Origin: Vibrio mangrovi
Lineage (GTDB): Bacteria > Pseudomonadota > Gammaproteobacteria > Enterobacterales > Vibrionaceae
DNA: 64,000 nucleotides
Direction of reading: 5' to 3'
Assembly (NCBI RefSeq): GCF_024346955.1
Contig: NZ_AP024884.1
Location: 868,001 to 932,000, forward strand
The notes beneath the pieces are model-generated. The model had not been told where the DNA came from and did no database searches. It saw only the letters and a list, made by a program, of their open reading frames with translations. How positions within the stretch are numbered: position 1 is the stretch's first letter; each line of letters opens with the position of its first letter. The translations under genes and the position numbers were made by a program. Below, piece after piece: positions 50,751 to 61,053 of the stretch.

Positions 50751-51500
50751 CTACAGCCGATCAATTGCCAGCCGTTCAATAACCGCACGAATCGTCGGCT
50801 CATCAGCAACATCAATAGCATGATCGTGTGCAGAATCCTTTCCCATCACCGCGGCACATACCCGCTTCATCTGGCTTGGTCTGGACTTTTTTCCTGATAA
50901 ATGAATTTCTGTCGCGCCGGTGGACTCAATGATCTGTCTGGCATTGGCCGGATTCACACCACATCCCGGCATTACAATAATACGGTTACCCGCCTGCTGT
51001 ACCAAATTATGCAGACACGCAATACCGGCAACAGCTGTTGCCTGAAGTCCGGAGGTCAGTACCCGATGACAACCCAAGTCAATTAACTGTTCCAAAGATG
51101 ATGAGGGATCTTCAACCCAGTCAAATGCACGGTGAAATGTCACTTCCATTCCCTTCGCACTGCCGACCCACTGTCTGACAGCCTGTAGATTGATTGTTGC
51201 ATCCTGCATCAACGCACCGATAACAATGCCGTCAACTCCCATATCATGTAGAAACTGAATCTCGTCATTGACCAATGCAACTTCGTCATTCGAAAACAAA
51301 AAATCCCCGCTTCGGGGACGAATCATGGCGTAAACCGGGATCGGTGCATTCCTGACTGCAAAACGAATCAAACCAGCCGTCGGAGTAATACCACCCAACT
51401 GGAGTGAACTACATAACTCAATTCTGTCAGCTCCTGCGTTCACCGCATTTTTTACTGACTCAATATTATCAACACAAACTTCGACTTTGATGTGATTCAT
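50751..51500 (-). CDS. cutC: Copper homeostasis protein CutC
   Basis: A 249-residue TIM-barrel protein with CutC signatures: VEVCVDNIESVKNAVNAGADRIELC near the start (core NAGADRIELC), GGITPTAGL, VYAMIRPRSGDF, TFHRAFD, VLTSG and IIVMPGCGV. CutC is linked to copper handling, although its biochemical activity is unsettled. It is a single gene. The 286 bp upstream (51501-51786) contain only AT-rich DNA. Confidence 0.92.
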   Translation of the reverse strand: MNHIKVEVCVDNIESVKNAVNAGADRIELCSSLQLGGITPTAGLIRFAVRNAPIPVYAMIRPRSGDFLFSNDEVALVNDEIQFLHDMGVDGIVIGALMQDATINLQAVRQWVGSAKGMEVTFHRAFDWVEDPSSSLEQLIDLGCHRVLTSGLQATAVAGIACLHNLVQQAGNRIIVMPGCGVNPANARQIIESTGATEIHLSGKKSRPSQMKRVCAAVMGKDSAHDHAIDVADEPTIRAVIERLAIDRL

Positions 51501-51786
51501 CCGCAGAGGCCTTGTCAGACAGTAACTGAAACATGAATAATCAATTTACCGGGCAAAGTAATTTACTGCCATATACAAAATATAAATCATGAAGCCTTTT
51601 CTGACCCTCAGATATCCACCAGAATATGATGAATCAGGCAATGCCATCATTATTAATTATTTCTATATCCCCACATTTAAAGAAGTTTATAACCCTCTCT
51701 AAAAGTACATGGATATCTTCAGGCAGCCAAATAGCTCCGATGATTGTCTTTAAGCGGTCACCGGAGCTAACATGTTCCTGAGATAA

Positions 51787-52149
51787 TTAATCTTTCACTT
51801 TATGGTGATACTCAGATCTCAGCCCATCAACCTTTTTCAGTTCATCTTTGGCGCCTTGTAAATTGCCCTGATCAAGTTGAGATTCAACCTGAGCAATTGC
51901 CACAGAGAGTTTCTGGATTCCTTCCTTGTATACTGCTGCCTGATCACCATCATATTCCCCCTGATCGAGGCTACCCACAATTTGATCAAGCCGGGTCATA
52001 GCGCCTTTCATTTCTTCGACATTAGAAGATTCAGCAGCATCTCTGAAAGCCTTCTTCATCTGCTTCATTGATGACTTGAGTCCATCAGCATGAGCTAAAA
52101 CTGAAGAAAAACATATAACCATTAGTGCCGTTGTAACTTTTTTTAACAT
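51787..52149 (-). CDS. cybC: Cytochrome b562
   Basis: A 120-residue protein with a signal peptide (cut near VLAHA) and a mature four-helix bundle. Haem ligands of the family are visible: Met28 in LKSSMKQMKK and His115 in RSEYHHK. There is no CxxCH, so the haem is non-covalent b-type. It is a periplasmic electron carrier of unknown partner. Confidence 0.85.
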   Translation of the reverse strand: MLKKVTTALMVICFSSVLAHADGLKSSMKQMKKAFRDAAESSNVEEMKGAMTRLDQIVGSLDQGEYDGDQAAVYKEGIQKLSVAIAQVESQLDQGNLQGAKDELKKVDGLRSEYHHKVKD

Positions 52150-52188
52150 TGGATTGCTTCCTTAATTGTTGTTTTCTGACTGTATAAA

Positions 52189-52268
52189 TATACCCAAACA
52201 ACCTCAAGAAAAACTCCCTTACAGAACAATTGCCCTTCAGGTCACCACTTGAGGTAACTTGGGTATAT
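52189..52268. repeat. Dispersed intergenic repeat, copy 3
   Basis: An 80-bp near-palindrome: left TATACCCAAACAACCTCAAG, right CTTGAGGTAACTTGGGTATA. The ends match copies 1 and 2, but the interior has lost the CAGCGAGAATCA segment. Confidence 0.7.
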
Positions 52269-52273
52269 ATAGA

Positions 52274-53017
52274 TTACATTGAACTGAAATCGGCAATAGC
52301 TTTATGACCCCGTAATTCTAAAAACTGTAAAAACTGACGGCTGCTGTGTGTGATAACCTGTTCTGTAGGAATTTCAAGTGTCTCAAGCAGTTCCCGGACC
52401 AGACTCAACTCACCCACTGCATGACAAAAGTGGGCATCACTTCCGGTCGTGATCGGCGCACCATACAGTTTCGCAATTCGCCCGATTTCGTAGCATCGTT
52501 CAATACTACCAACCCGGCTATGGCCCAGTAATGTACTGTTGTTGATCTCAATAGCAACGTGGTTTTCCGCCGCACACTGAATCACTGGCTCAAAATCAAA
52601 GTCAAATCTTGGATTCCCCAAGTGCCCCAAAGCATCCACTTCACCACGTTCGATCACATTTATCAGAGCCTGAGTGTGTGTCCTTTTATCAGCAGGCACA
52701 AATACCGGCTCATGAAAACTACCGATAACCCAGTCCAGTTGTGAAAGCACATGCGGCTGAACATCAATCTCCCCCTGAACGGTCAGGATATTTGCCTCTA
52801 CGCCCCGGATAATCGCAACTCCCTCTAAAAATCTTGGTATTACTTTCTGATTGGCAAAAAACCAGGGGTGCGGCGCTCCGGGCATTCGCTCGGCATGATC
52901 AGTGGTACATAATATTTCCAACCCGTTTGTTTTGGCGATACTGACATTCTCAAGCAAAGTGCTATAAGCATGACCGCTCGCATAAGTGTGCGTGTGCGTA
53001 TCAACAACAATATTCAT
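52274..53017 (-). CDS. PHP-domain hydrolase, YcdX-like
   Basis: A 247-residue metal-dependent phosphatase of the PHP superfamily. Metal-binding motifs are [15 protein letters not shown] (residues 6-20), [41 protein letters not shown] and GSDAHF, the order seen in the trinuclear-zinc YcdX enzymes. The physiological substrate is unknown. ATG 53017 has AGGAG upstream. Confidence 0.88.
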   Translation of the reverse strand: MNIVVDTHTHTYASGHAYSTLLENVSIAKTNGLEILCTTDHAERMPGAPHPWFFANQKVIPRFLEGVAIIRGVEANILTVQGEIDVQPHVLSQLDWVIGSFHEPVFVPADKRTHTQALINVIERGEVDALGHLGNPRFDFDFEPVIQCAAENHVAIEINNSTLLGHSRVGSIERCYEIGRIAKLYGAPITTGSDAHFCHAVGELSLVRELLETLEIPTEQVITHSSRQFLQFLELRGHKAIADFSSM

Positions 53018-53076
53018 AAAATCTCCTGCTCCTCTCCCGGTAAAACTATATAGAGATTTTCGCCATAGAATAGCTA

Positions 53077-53150
53077 TGACTCAAATCTCTGCCTTGCCTC
53101 TGTGCCAATGATTCTCGCTGAAACTGCATTTTGAGATGCATTGGGGTATA
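53077..53150 (-). repeat. Dispersed intergenic repeat, copy 4 (reverse orientation)
   Basis: On the minus strand it reads TATACCCCAATGCATCTCAA, then TTTCAGCGAGAATCATTGG and CACAGAGGCAAGGC, close to copy 1 over about 60 bp. The terminal inverted end is not obvious. Confidence 0.65.
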
Positions 53151-53278
53151 TCAACGCACTTTGTGACTTACTATCATCAATTTCAACGGTTTTTTTGCAA
53201 CCTGCCCACATTCGACAATACTTATAGCCAAGTAACGGATACTTCTTTCTGAGTAAGGCTCGATTTACGGACAAATTT

Positions 53279-56164
53279 ATGAAATTACGTCGCTACTCTC
53301 TTAGCATTCATATTGGCAGTTTATTTCTGATTTTAACTTCGATTGTTGGTGCCGTGTTAATTCTGATTAGTTACAACCATGCTCAGGCACTACTTACTGA
53401 GACAGCGAAACAATTAAGTTATGAAAATAGCCGCAAAATCGAGACTGAATATAAACAAAGTATCGGGCCGATATTAACCACACTGGATTTTCTGGCATTC
53501 AGTACATTCGTCGAAAAAGAACACTCACCGATAGATGATAAGCGCTGGCTGGCATCCATCGCTTTGGTGTTTCAGAAAAATACCAATTTAGTTGCCCTCT
53601 ATTTTGCCGATGACAACGGCGACTTCACAATTATGCGTCCTCTTCTGGATGTACAGGAGAAAAGACGTTTCGATGCTCCGCCAAATGCGGTTCTTTATGC
53701 CCAGCAGACGCAACCTAACGGCCAGAATGACATTTTCTTTCTTGACGAACAATTTCAGCAAATCAGTCACCACCAGTCTCTTGATAACCAGTTCGATCCC
53801 CGTGTACGTCCCTGGTTTGTTTCCGCCCAGTTTGATGGGAAGATCCGGCTGACCGAACCATACTTTTTCTATTTTCTGAAAACACATGGAGTCACACTGT
53901 CACGAAGATCTCCTGATGGACATAAAGTTGTGGGAGCAGATTTCACACTGGACTCACTTTCCAGACAAATCAATGGCATTGGTTTTTCCGACCATACAAA
54001 GCTGATTCTTTTTGATCAGCAATACAATGTGTTGGCACAACATAATGCGAATATATCGGTAACAGACACGCCAGCCCAAAACCGGAACAAACTGAACAAC
54101 TCATTATTTGCTCCAATTCTCAACCGTACGAGTAGTCAGGTGATCTATGAAGCCGTCAATGACGGGGAAAGAGACTGGTCTTTAACGCTGACTCCCGTCA
54201 CATTGAATCCCTATGTAACTCTGATGCTGGCTGAAGCAATGCCCCATGATGACCTGCTGTCGAATCTGCTATCGATGCGCAATCAACAGGTAAAAACTGC
54301 AATCATTCTGTTGATTGTCTGCTTTCTCATTGTCGCCGTCGTTGCCTCAAGGCTGGCAAAACCACTTAAAACACTCGTCCAGCTTTCAGACAATATCACC
54401 CGGTTTGAATTCAGAAAAACACGTTATCCCAAATCGATGATCAAAGAAGTCACAAATCTATCCCAGTCATTGCAGCTCATGGAGCATACACTGCATGACC
54501 TGCTCAAATTATTGCGCAATACCGCCAGTAATCATGATTTCAATACACTGGCCAAAACGATCACTCAGCAAAGTTACCAAATCACCCGGGCAGAAACGAT
54601 TATTCTCTATATGTATTCGGCTGAAAAAGAGTCTTTCACAACGCTGGCAAACCACGCGATCATTCCTTTCAGAATCGACATCAATGAACTACTCAATGAA
54701 ACCCCCTGGTTAAAATCACAGCTTCAGAAAGGAGAGCTCGTTCACATCAGTAAACAGGATAACGTCACTAAAAAATACCGGGATCAACTCTTTAACTCGG
54801 ACATTTATCTGTTTCCTCTTCTCAACCGGCACCGTCAGCTCATCGGTATTCTGAACCTGGGCTACGAGCGTCCTATTACTCAGGAACAGACCGACAAGCA
54901 CGCTTTCTTGCGCGAATTACTGGGCTTCGCTCAAATTGCAAAAGACAATATCGATACGTTGCAACAGCAAAAAGAGATGTTCTACGCTTTTATCGAGCTG
55001 ATCGCTTCCGCCATCGATACCAAATCACCTCATACCAAAGGGCATTTCCAACGGGTTCCAACGCTGGTGCAATGGCTGACAGAAGCCGCAACTGCTGATA
55101 CCCGTTATTACCCGTATTTCAAAATGACGGATTCACAATGGGAAGAGTTAAATATTGCGGCCTGGTTACATGACTGCGGGAAAATTACCACGCCGGAGTA
55201 CATCTTTGACAAAACCACGAAACTAGAAACCGTTTATGATCGCATCCATGAGATCCGCATGCGCTTTGAGCTATTGAAACTTCAGGCAGAAACTGATTAC
55301 TGGAAGGGATTAACTGAGGGCAAAGATCAAACGGTTCTGCTGGCAGAACTGGAAGAAACTCACCGGACACTGGATGAAGAATTCGCATTTGTTGCCCACT
55401 GCAATACCGGCAGCGAACCGATGACCAATGAAAAAATAGAAACACTACACCGCATTGCACAACGTAGCTGGAAGCGAACGCTGGATGACCAATCAGGTGT
55501 TTCCCTGCTTGAAAAACAACGAGCCGGAAAAGCGGCCGCACTCCCCGTGATGGAAAAATTACTGGATGATAAGGCCGCTCACTGCATTTCCTGGGAAGAA
55601 GGAAACTATCCTCAGGATATGTGGCAAGAGGATTTTTCACTCAAACCCGGACCGTTATTATACAACCGGGGAGAACTGCACAACCTCTCTGTCCGTCACG
55701 GCACACTCACCGAAGAAGAGCGTTTCATTCTTAATGATCATATTGTTCAGACCATCATGCTGCTGAACAAACTTCCCTACCCTGAACATTTGAAAAATAT
55801 TCCGGATATCGCCGGAAGCCACCATGAACGCATGGACGGTCAGGGTTTCCCCCGAGGCTTAAAAGCTGAAGAACTTTCCGTTCAGGCCAGAGTTATGGCT
55901 ATTGCCGATGTCTTTGAATCCCTGACATCCAGAGACCGTCCGTATAAGAAAGTGAATACCCTTTCAGAAGTCATCCAACACATGACAGAGATGGCTGTCA
56001 CCGGTCATCTGGATCCCCGTATTTATCTGCTATTTCTGGAAAACGAACTGTACTTGCGTTATGCACAGGAGTTTCTGGAAGAGTCACAGATAACTCCGAT
56101 TGATAAAAACATACATATTAAACAGGTAAAACAATATCTCAGAACAATGACCCATGAGATGTAA
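53279..56164 (+). CDS. Membrane HD-GYP-type phosphohydrolase with Cache, HAMP and GAF domains
   Basis: A 961-residue inner-membrane sensor. TM1 is at about 10-30; a periplasmic double-Cache domain covers 35-335 (FDPRVRPWFVSA, GADFTLDSL); TM2 about 338-358; HAMP to about 410; GAF about 420-560. The output is an HD domain with His631-Asp632 (WLHDCGKITTP) and HHERMDGQGFP at 848-858, a GQGF variant of the GYP motif. About 217 residues separate HD from HHE, so a roughly 140-residue insertion is present. It is probably a c-di-GMP phosphodiesterase or relative controlled by a periplasmic ligand; activity of this variant is unproven. Confidence 0.85.
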   Translation: MKLRRYSLSIHIGSLFLILTSIVGAVLILISYNHAQALLTETAKQLSYENSRKIETEYKQSIGPILTTLDFLAFSTFVEKEHSPIDDKRWLASIALVFQKNTNLVALYFADDNGDFTIMRPLLDVQEKRRFDAPPNAVLYAQQTQPNGQNDIFFLDEQFQQISHHQSLDNQFDPRVRPWFVSAQFDGKIRLTEPYFFYFLKTHGVTLSRRSPDGHKVVGADFTLDSLSRQINGIGFSDHTKLILFDQQYNVLAQHNANISVTDTPAQNRNKLNNSLFAPILNRTSSQVIYEAVNDGERDWSLTLTPVTLNPYVTLMLAEAMPHDDLLSNLLSMRNQQVKTAIILLIVCFLIVAVVASRLAKPLKTLVQLSDNITRFEFRKTRYPKSMIKEVTNLSQSLQLMEHTLHDLLKLLRNTASNHDFNTLAKTITQQSYQITRAETIILYMYSAEKESFTTLANHAIIPFRIDINELLNETPWLKSQLQKGELVHISKQDNVTKKYRDQLFNSDIYLFPLLNRHRQLIGILNLGYERPITQEQTDKHAFLRELLGFAQIAKDNIDTLQQQKEMFYAFIELIASAIDTKSPHTKGHFQRVPTLVQWLTEAATADTRYYPYFKMTDSQWEELNIAAWLHDCGKITTPEYIFDKTTKLETVYDRIHEIRMRFELLKLQAETDYWKGLTEGKDQTVLLAELEETHRTLDEEFAFVAHCNTGSEPMTNEKIETLHRIAQRSWKRTLDDQSGVSLLEKQRAGKAAALPVMEKLLDDKAAHCISWEEGNYPQDMWQEDFSLKPGPLLYNRGELHNLSVRHGTLTEEERFILNDHIVQTIMLLNKLPYPEHLKNIPDIAGSHHERMDGQGFPRGLKAEELSVQARVMAIADVFESLTSRDRPYKKVNTLSEVIQHMTEMAVTGHLDPRIYLLFLENELYLRYAQEFLEESQITPIDKNIHIKQVKQYLRTMTHEM

Positions 56165-56237
56165 TCCCAAAAAAAGCGAGCTAAAACAATCCGGTCTTTC
56201 TTATGCCCAAATAAGTTGATCAAATCGACACTTTTGG

Positions 56238-56251
56238 TTGATGTAAATCAA
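56238..56251. promoter_or_regulatory. Perfect FNR consensus box upstream of zwf
   Basis: TTGATGTAAATCAA equals TTGAT-N4-ATCAA exactly. A promoter reading TTGATG (56238-56243), an 18-bp spacer and GAGAAT (56262-56267) would place the box over the -35 region, which suggests anaerobic repression. Distance to the zwf start is about 160 bp. Confidence 0.65.
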
Positions 56252-56413
56252 ATTGTCGTAGAGAATAGAGGTCCGTTTTTTTCGCTCTTTCATGATCGGT
56301 GTCATGGATATCGGTAACACCTATCATTGTTATAGAAAGGGCCGATTTTCTATTTTGGTATTGTGCTGCTACCGTTAGCACATGCTAAATACCTCGTTTT
56401 TAAGGGAAAGATG

Positions 56414-57916
56414 ATGGTAATACCTGAAAACAGCAGCATCGTAATTTTTGGTGCTTCCGGCGATCTCACTTACCGCAAGCTTATTCCTGCCTTATATCAT
56501 CTATATGCAAACAATCAGCTTCCAGAATCATTTGCAATTTTAGGTGTGAGTCGAACGGAATATAGTGATGATTCCTACCGGGAAAGATTGAAAAAAACTC
56601 TTCAGGAACTGGAGAAAACCGTCCCTGAAACGCTTGAGTCCTTCTGTCAGCATCTTCACTATCAGGCAATTGATACTTCGGACGTCAATGACTATCACAA
56701 ATTGGCTGAACGGCTGGAAGGACTGGCTGAACAATATCAGTTTGAACAACGTAATACGCTGTTCTATCTGGCAACTCCGCCAAGCCTGTATGGTGTTATC
56801 CCCGGCTGCCTGGCAGCTCACGGCCTGAATGAAGAAAGTCAGGGCTGGAAACGTCTGATTATTGAGAAACCATTCGGTTATGATCTCCAGTCCGCTCAGG
56901 ATCTGGATGTTGAAATTCACCGTCATTTCCAGGAACACCAGATCTACCGGATCGACCACTATCTGGGTAAAGAAACCGTACAGAACCTGCTGGTTTTCCG
57001 CTTTGCTAACGGAATGTTCGAACCACTCTGGAACCGGAATTTCATTGATTACGTTGAAATTACCGGCGCAGAATTCCTCGGTGTTGAAGAGCGCGGAGGT
57101 TACTACGATGGCTCCGGAGCTGTCCGGGATATGTTCCAGAACCACCTGCTTCAGGTATTGGCTATGGTAGCCATGGAACCACCGGCTGCGATCAACGCTG
57201 ACTCAATCCGTAACGAAGTCAATAAAGCACTGCAAAGTCTGCAACCGCTCAGCGATACTGACCTGCGGCAGAATCTGGTACTCGGACAGTACACCGAATC
57301 TGAAGTCCGGGGGCAATTCCTGCCGGGATATCGTGATGAACATGGCGTTGCGGAAGATTCACGCACCGAAACCTATGTTGCGCTGAAGATGTTTATCAAT
57401 AACTGGCGCTGGAATGGTGTGCCTTTCTATGTGCGCAGCGGAAAGAGACTTCCGACCCGGGTGACCGAAGTGGTCATTCATTTCAAACGGACTCCGCATC
57501 CGGTCTTCGGCCTGAATGCGCCGGAAAATAAACTTGTCATCCGGATTCAGCCTGATGAAGGCATTCTGATGTGCTTCGGTCTGAAAGAACCGGGAGCCGG
57601 CTTCCGGGCGAAAGAAGCATCAATGGAATTCCGCTATGCTTCGCTGGAAGAAACGCAAATGTTGACTGCTTATGAACGTTTGTTGTTGGATGCCTTAAAC
57701 GGAGATGCAACTCTGTTTGCCCGCACAGACGCGGTTGAAGCATGCTGGAAATTTGTTCAGCCTATTCTGGACTATAAACAAGATCCTACTTCTCTGTATG
57801 GATACGCCTGTGGAACCTGGGGCCCTAAAGAATCGGACGAACTGCTGCAAAAAGACGGCAGAGAATGGCGATTCCCCTGTAAAAATTTAACGAATACGGA
57901 CTATTGCGAATTATGA
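56414..57916 (+). CDS. zwf: Glucose-6-phosphate 1-dehydrogenase Zwf
   Basis: A 500-residue enzyme: NADP-binding [11 protein letters not shown] at residues 12-22 and substrate site RIDHYLGKE. It catalyses the first step of the oxidative pentose phosphate pathway, making NADPH. The frame opens at 56363, but [13 protein letters not shown] is the usual Vibrio start; ATG 56414 follows AAGGGA at a 7-bp distance, and ATG 56411 is the alternative. Its stop overlaps the pgl start (ATGA), so zwf, pgl and gnd are one operon. Confidence 0.95.
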   Translation: MVIPENSSIVIFGASGDLTYRKLIPALYHLYANNQLPESFAILGVSRTEYSDDSYRERLKKTLQELEKTVPETLESFCQHLHYQAIDTSDVNDYHKLAERLEGLAEQYQFEQRNTLFYLATPPSLYGVIPGCLAAHGLNEESQGWKRLIIEKPFGYDLQSAQDLDVEIHRHFQEHQIYRIDHYLGKETVQNLLVFRFANGMFEPLWNRNFIDYVEITGAEFLGVEERGGYYDGSGAVRDMFQNHLLQVLAMVAMEPPAAINADSIRNEVNKALQSLQPLSDTDLRQNLVLGQYTESEVRGQFLPGYRDEHGVAEDSRTETYVALKMFINNWRWNGVPFYVRSGKRLPTRVTEVVIHFKRTPHPVFGLNAPENKLVIRIQPDEGILMCFGLKEPGAGFRAKEASMEFRYASLEETQMLTAYERLLLDALNGDATLFARTDAVEACWKFVQPILDYKQDPTSLYGYACGTWGPKESDELLQKDGREWRFPCKNLTNTDYCEL

Positions 57917-58629
57917 TTAACCACAAAATTTTTCAAACTGCCGATGAAGTCGTTCACTCTCTTGCAGATGACTTAAAAACTTATAGTGAGCTGGGCCGTC
58001 CGGTTCATATTTCCCTGTCAGGCGGAAGTACGCCTAAAATGTTGTTCAAGCTGCTGGCTTCTGCACCTTATGCAACCTCAATCCAGTGGCAGAACCTGCA
58101 TTTCTGGTGGGGTGATGAACGTTGTGTTGCTCCGGATGATGCAGAGAGCAACTACGGCGAAGCAAACGCACTTCTGTTCAGTCAGATTCAGATCCCGGCA
58201 GAAAATATCCACCGGATTCTGGGTGAGAACGATCCAGCATCTGAAGCAGAACGTTTTGCTCAGGAGATGTCAGATCTGATCCCGGCTCAGGACGGTACAC
58301 CAGTGTTTGACTGGATTTTACTGGGTGTGGGTGCCGATGGACATACAGCTTCTCTTTTCCCTGGCGCAACAAATTATCAGGAACCAGCACTGGCGCTTGT
58401 CGCATCTCATCCTGAATCAGGACAGTTACGGGTTTCAAAAAGTGCCAAAGTGCTTCAGGCAGCCAAACGAATCAGTTACCTGGTACTGGGCGCAGGCAAA
58501 GCGGACATCGTCCACGAAATTCACACCACTGCTGCAGAAGCATTGCCATACCCTGCAGCTAAAGTTCAGTCATCTCAGGGAGAGACTGAGTGGTATTTAG
58601 ATAAAGACGCAGCAGCAAAGATTGCGTGA
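57913..58629 (+). CDS. pgl: 6-phosphogluconolactonase Pgl (DevB/SOL type)
   Basis: A 238-residue protein with the DevB/SOL-type pattern [20 protein letters not shown] and [16 protein letters not shown]. It hydrolyses 6-phosphogluconolactone. ATG 57913 overlaps the zwf stop by 4 bp, and gnd starts 14 bp after its stop. An in-frame codon at 57904 would add three residues and is less likely. Confidence 0.93.
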   Translation: MINHKIFQTADEVVHSLADDLKTYSELGRPVHISLSGGSTPKMLFKLLASAPYATSIQWQNLHFWWGDERCVAPDDAESNYGEANALLFSQIQIPAENIHRILGENDPASEAERFAQEMSDLIPAQDGTPVFDWILLGVGADGHTASLFPGATNYQEPALALVASHPESGQLRVSKSAKVLQAAKRISYLVLGAGKADIVHEIHTTAAEALPYPAAKVQSSQGETEWYLDKDAAAKIA

Positions 58630-58642
58630 GGAGATAAATTCA

Positions 58643-60091
58643 ATGAAAGGCGATATAGGTGTTATTGGCCTTGCGGTCATGGGACAAAACCTGATTCTCA
58701 ACATGAACGACCATGGTTTTAAAGTGGTTGCCCATAACCGGACCACATCCAAAGTTGATGAATTTCTGGAAGGGCCAGCAAAAGGAACCAACATTATCGG
58801 TGCTTACTCCATGGAAGATCTGGTTGAAAAACTGGAGAAACCACGCAAAGTTATGCTGATGGTCCGTGCCGGTTCAGTTGTTGATGCATTTATTGATCAA
58901 CTGGTTCCTCTGCTGGATGCCGGTGACATTATCATCGATGGCGGAAATACCAACTATCCGGATACAAACCGCCGTGTTGCTGCCCTGAAAGAAAAAGGGA
59001 TTCACTTTATCGGAACTGGTGTATCAGGCGGTGAAGAGGGCGCTCGTTTCGGACCGTCAATCATGCCGGGTGGAGCTCCGGAAGCCTGGGCTGCGGTGAA
59101 GCCTATCTTCCAGGCAATTTCTGCCAAAACTGACGCTGGTGAACCCTGCTGTGACTGGGTTGGTAACGATGGTGCAGGTCACTTCGTGAAAATGGTTCAC
59201 AACGGCATCGAATATGGTGACATGCAGCTAATCAGTGAAGCTTATCAGTTCATGAAAGACGGTCTGGGTCTGAGCCATGAAGAAATGCAACAGACTTTCA
59301 GCGACTGGAACAAAACTGAGCTGGATAGCTATCTGATTGAAATCACGGCAGAAATCCTGGGTTACAAAGATGAAGACGGTAGCCCGCTGGTTGAAAAGAT
59401 TCTTGATACAGCAGGCCAGAAAGGCACCGGTAAATGGACCGGTATTAATGCGCTGGATCTGGGCATTCCACTGACACTGATCAGTGAATCTGTCTTTGCC
59501 CGTTGTGTATCAGCACTGAAAGATCAGCGTGTTGCTGCCGAAGCTCTGTTCGGAAAAAGCATCGCGAAGGTTGATGGTGACAAACAGGAATGGGTTGATG
59601 CGCTACGTCAGGCATTGCTGGCTTCAAAAATCATCTCTTACGCACAAGGCTTTATGCTGATGCGCGAAGCTTCTGATGAAAACGGCTGGGAACTCAACTA
59701 CGGAAATGTGGCACTCATGTGGAGAGGCGGCTGTATTATCCGTTCAGCTTTCCTTGGCAATATCAGAGACGCATATGACGCCAATCCTGAACTGGCATTC
59801 CTGGGTTCAGATCCTTATTTCAAAGGTATTCTGGATCAGTGTCTTGCTGCATGGCGTAAAGTTGCTGCGAAATCTCTGGAAACCGGAATTCCGATGCCTT
59901 GTACCACGTCGGCACTGACATTCCTTGACGGCTACACAACAGCGCGTCTGCCAGCGAACCTGCTTCAGGCTCAGCGGGATTACTTCGGTGCACACACTTA
60001 TGAGCGCATCGACCGTCCACGTGGAGAATTCTTCCACACCAACTGGACCGGAACCGGCGGTGATACAGCCTCCACGACTTACGATGTCTGA
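58643..60091 (+). CDS. gnd: 6-phosphogluconate dehydrogenase, decarboxylating
   Basis: A 482-residue enzyme. The N-terminal NADP-binding motif is GVIGLAVMGQNL, substrate binding involves GTGVSGGEEGARFGPS (with GVSGGEEGA), and the catalytic Lys lies in HFVKMVHNGIEYGDMQ. It converts 6-phosphogluconate to ribulose 5-phosphate, CO2 and NADPH and completes the oxidative branch with Zwf and Pgl. The start at 58643 follows GAGGAG. Confidence 0.96.
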   Translation: MKGDIGVIGLAVMGQNLILNMNDHGFKVVAHNRTTSKVDEFLEGPAKGTNIIGAYSMEDLVEKLEKPRKVMLMVRAGSVVDAFIDQLVPLLDAGDIIIDGGNTNYPDTNRRVAALKEKGIHFIGTGVSGGEEGARFGPSIMPGGAPEAWAAVKPIFQAISAKTDAGEPCCDWVGNDGAGHFVKMVHNGIEYGDMQLISEAYQFMKDGLGLSHEEMQQTFSDWNKTELDSYLIEITAEILGYKDEDGSPLVEKILDTAGQKGTGKWTGINALDLGIPLTLISESVFARCVSALKDQRVAAEALFGKSIAKVDGDKQEWVDALRQALLASKIISYAQGFMLMREASDENGWELNYGNVALMWRGGCIIRSAFLGNIRDAYDANPELAFLGSDPYFKGILDQCLAAWRKVAAKSLETGIPMPCTTSALTFLDGYTTARLPANLLQAQRDYFGAHTYERIDRPRGEFFHTNWTGTGGDTASTTYDV

Positions 60092-60161
60092 AAATACAAA
60101 ATTAGATCGCAAATAATGGTCGATTATTAACACATTTGTGATTATAATTTGTGCTTTCTTC

Positions 60162-60189
60162 AGATGCTGCCTGAGCTCAGGCAGCATCT
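60162..60189 (+). terminator. Terminator of the zwf-pgl-gnd operon
   Basis: A perfect 28-bp palindrome (AGATGCTGCCTGAG and its complement, 60162-60175 and 60176-60189), followed by TCTTTC. Confidence 0.8.
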
Positions 60190-60224
60190 TCTTTCATAAT
60201 CAACACAACAAGAGAGATTAAGAA

Positions 60225-60392
60225 ATGTTCAATAAACACCATGTCTTCGTACCAGCAGAACTTGAAATCGAAACGTTTCGCTCATCCGCACAAACCGAAA
60301 CCGTAGAAACAGAAAGAGAACGTCTGGTTCGTCAGGCTCAGGAACTTGGTATGCAAGAATCTTCTGCCGTTGAATATAAAAAGTGCGCATAA
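60225..60392 (+). CDS. Putative 55-residue small protein
   Basis: An ORF beginning MFNKHHVFVPAELEIETF and ending EYKKCA, with AGAGAG upstream of its ATG. It is charged, soluble and helical, with no recognised family. It follows the gnd terminator in the same direction, and its stop overlaps the ATG of an 18-codon frame that is probably not a gene. The composition looks coding, but this is only a moderate call. Confidence 0.45.
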   Translation: MFNKHHVFVPAELEIETFRSSAQTETVETERERLVRQAQELGMQESSAVEYKKCA

Positions 60393-60444
60393 TGGAAGCG
60401 AAACATAAAAATCTCATTGACCTGACACGTCATGGACGTTCGTG

Positions 60445-60945
60445 TTAGGCGATATTCAGTTCAAGCTGCCAGTAGCCGACAGAAACCGGCCGGTTGAATT
60501 TAAAGCCAATCTCCTTAAACTCCCCGACTTTCATAAATCCCAGCTTCTCGTGTAACCCGACACTTCGCTCATTTGGTAAAGCAACCACACCCATCACATG
60601 ACGAATCCCCCGCTGTTGCAGCCATGTCAGTAAACTCCGGTAAAGTGTACTTCCCACACCTTTCCCTCGGGTATCCTTCGCCAGATAAACGGAACTTTCT
60701 ACCGTAAAGCGATAAGCACTTCTTTCCTTCCACAGTGATGCATAAGCATAGCCAAGTACAACGCCATCTTCCGATTCCGCCACCAGCCAGGGCAAACCCG
60801 CCTGTTGAATCTTACGGATGCGTTGCGCAATCACATCTGCTGCTACCGGCTCCTCTTCAAAGGTAATCACCGTATTGTCGATATAATGGTTGTAGATCTC
60901 TGCAATCGCAGCCGCATCATCTGAGCAAACGTCTCTGATATTCAT
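60445..60945 (-). CDS. GNAT acetyltransferase, phosphinothricin acetyltransferase-like
   Basis: A 166-residue GNAT protein: MNIRDVCSDDAAAIAEIYNHYI start, TFEEEP, then the acetyl-CoA site DTRGKGVGSTLYRSLL and the C-terminal KLGFMKVGEFKEIGFKF. It is typical of PAT/Bar/MddA-like enzymes, which acetylate methionine sulfoximine or related compounds; antibiotic relevance is not implied. ATG 60945 has AGGAGAAG upstream; the longer frame to 61029 is not needed. It is transcribed in the same direction as the neighbouring GNAT/C39 gene, 108 bp away. Confidence 0.85.
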   Translation of the reverse strand: MNIRDVCSDDAAAIAEIYNHYIDNTVITFEEEPVAADVIAQRIRKIQQAGLPWLVAESEDGVVLGYAYASLWKERSAYRFTVESSVYLAKDTRGKGVGSTLYRSLLTWLQQRGIRHVMGVVALPNERSVGLHEKLGFMKVGEFKEIGFKFNRPVSVGYWQLELNIA

Positions 60946-61053
60946 TTCTTCTCCTGATCCTTGTGGAATAAATAAAAGAAAATATTCGGTTAACATATCA
61001 TTTTTCATTGGCATGTATGTTATGCGCACCAGTTTATCAATCTCCCCAAACCA

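Noticed and set aside
60392..60448. 18-codon ORF overlapping the stop of the 55-residue ORF
   Set aside because: It is too short, without family or independent support.
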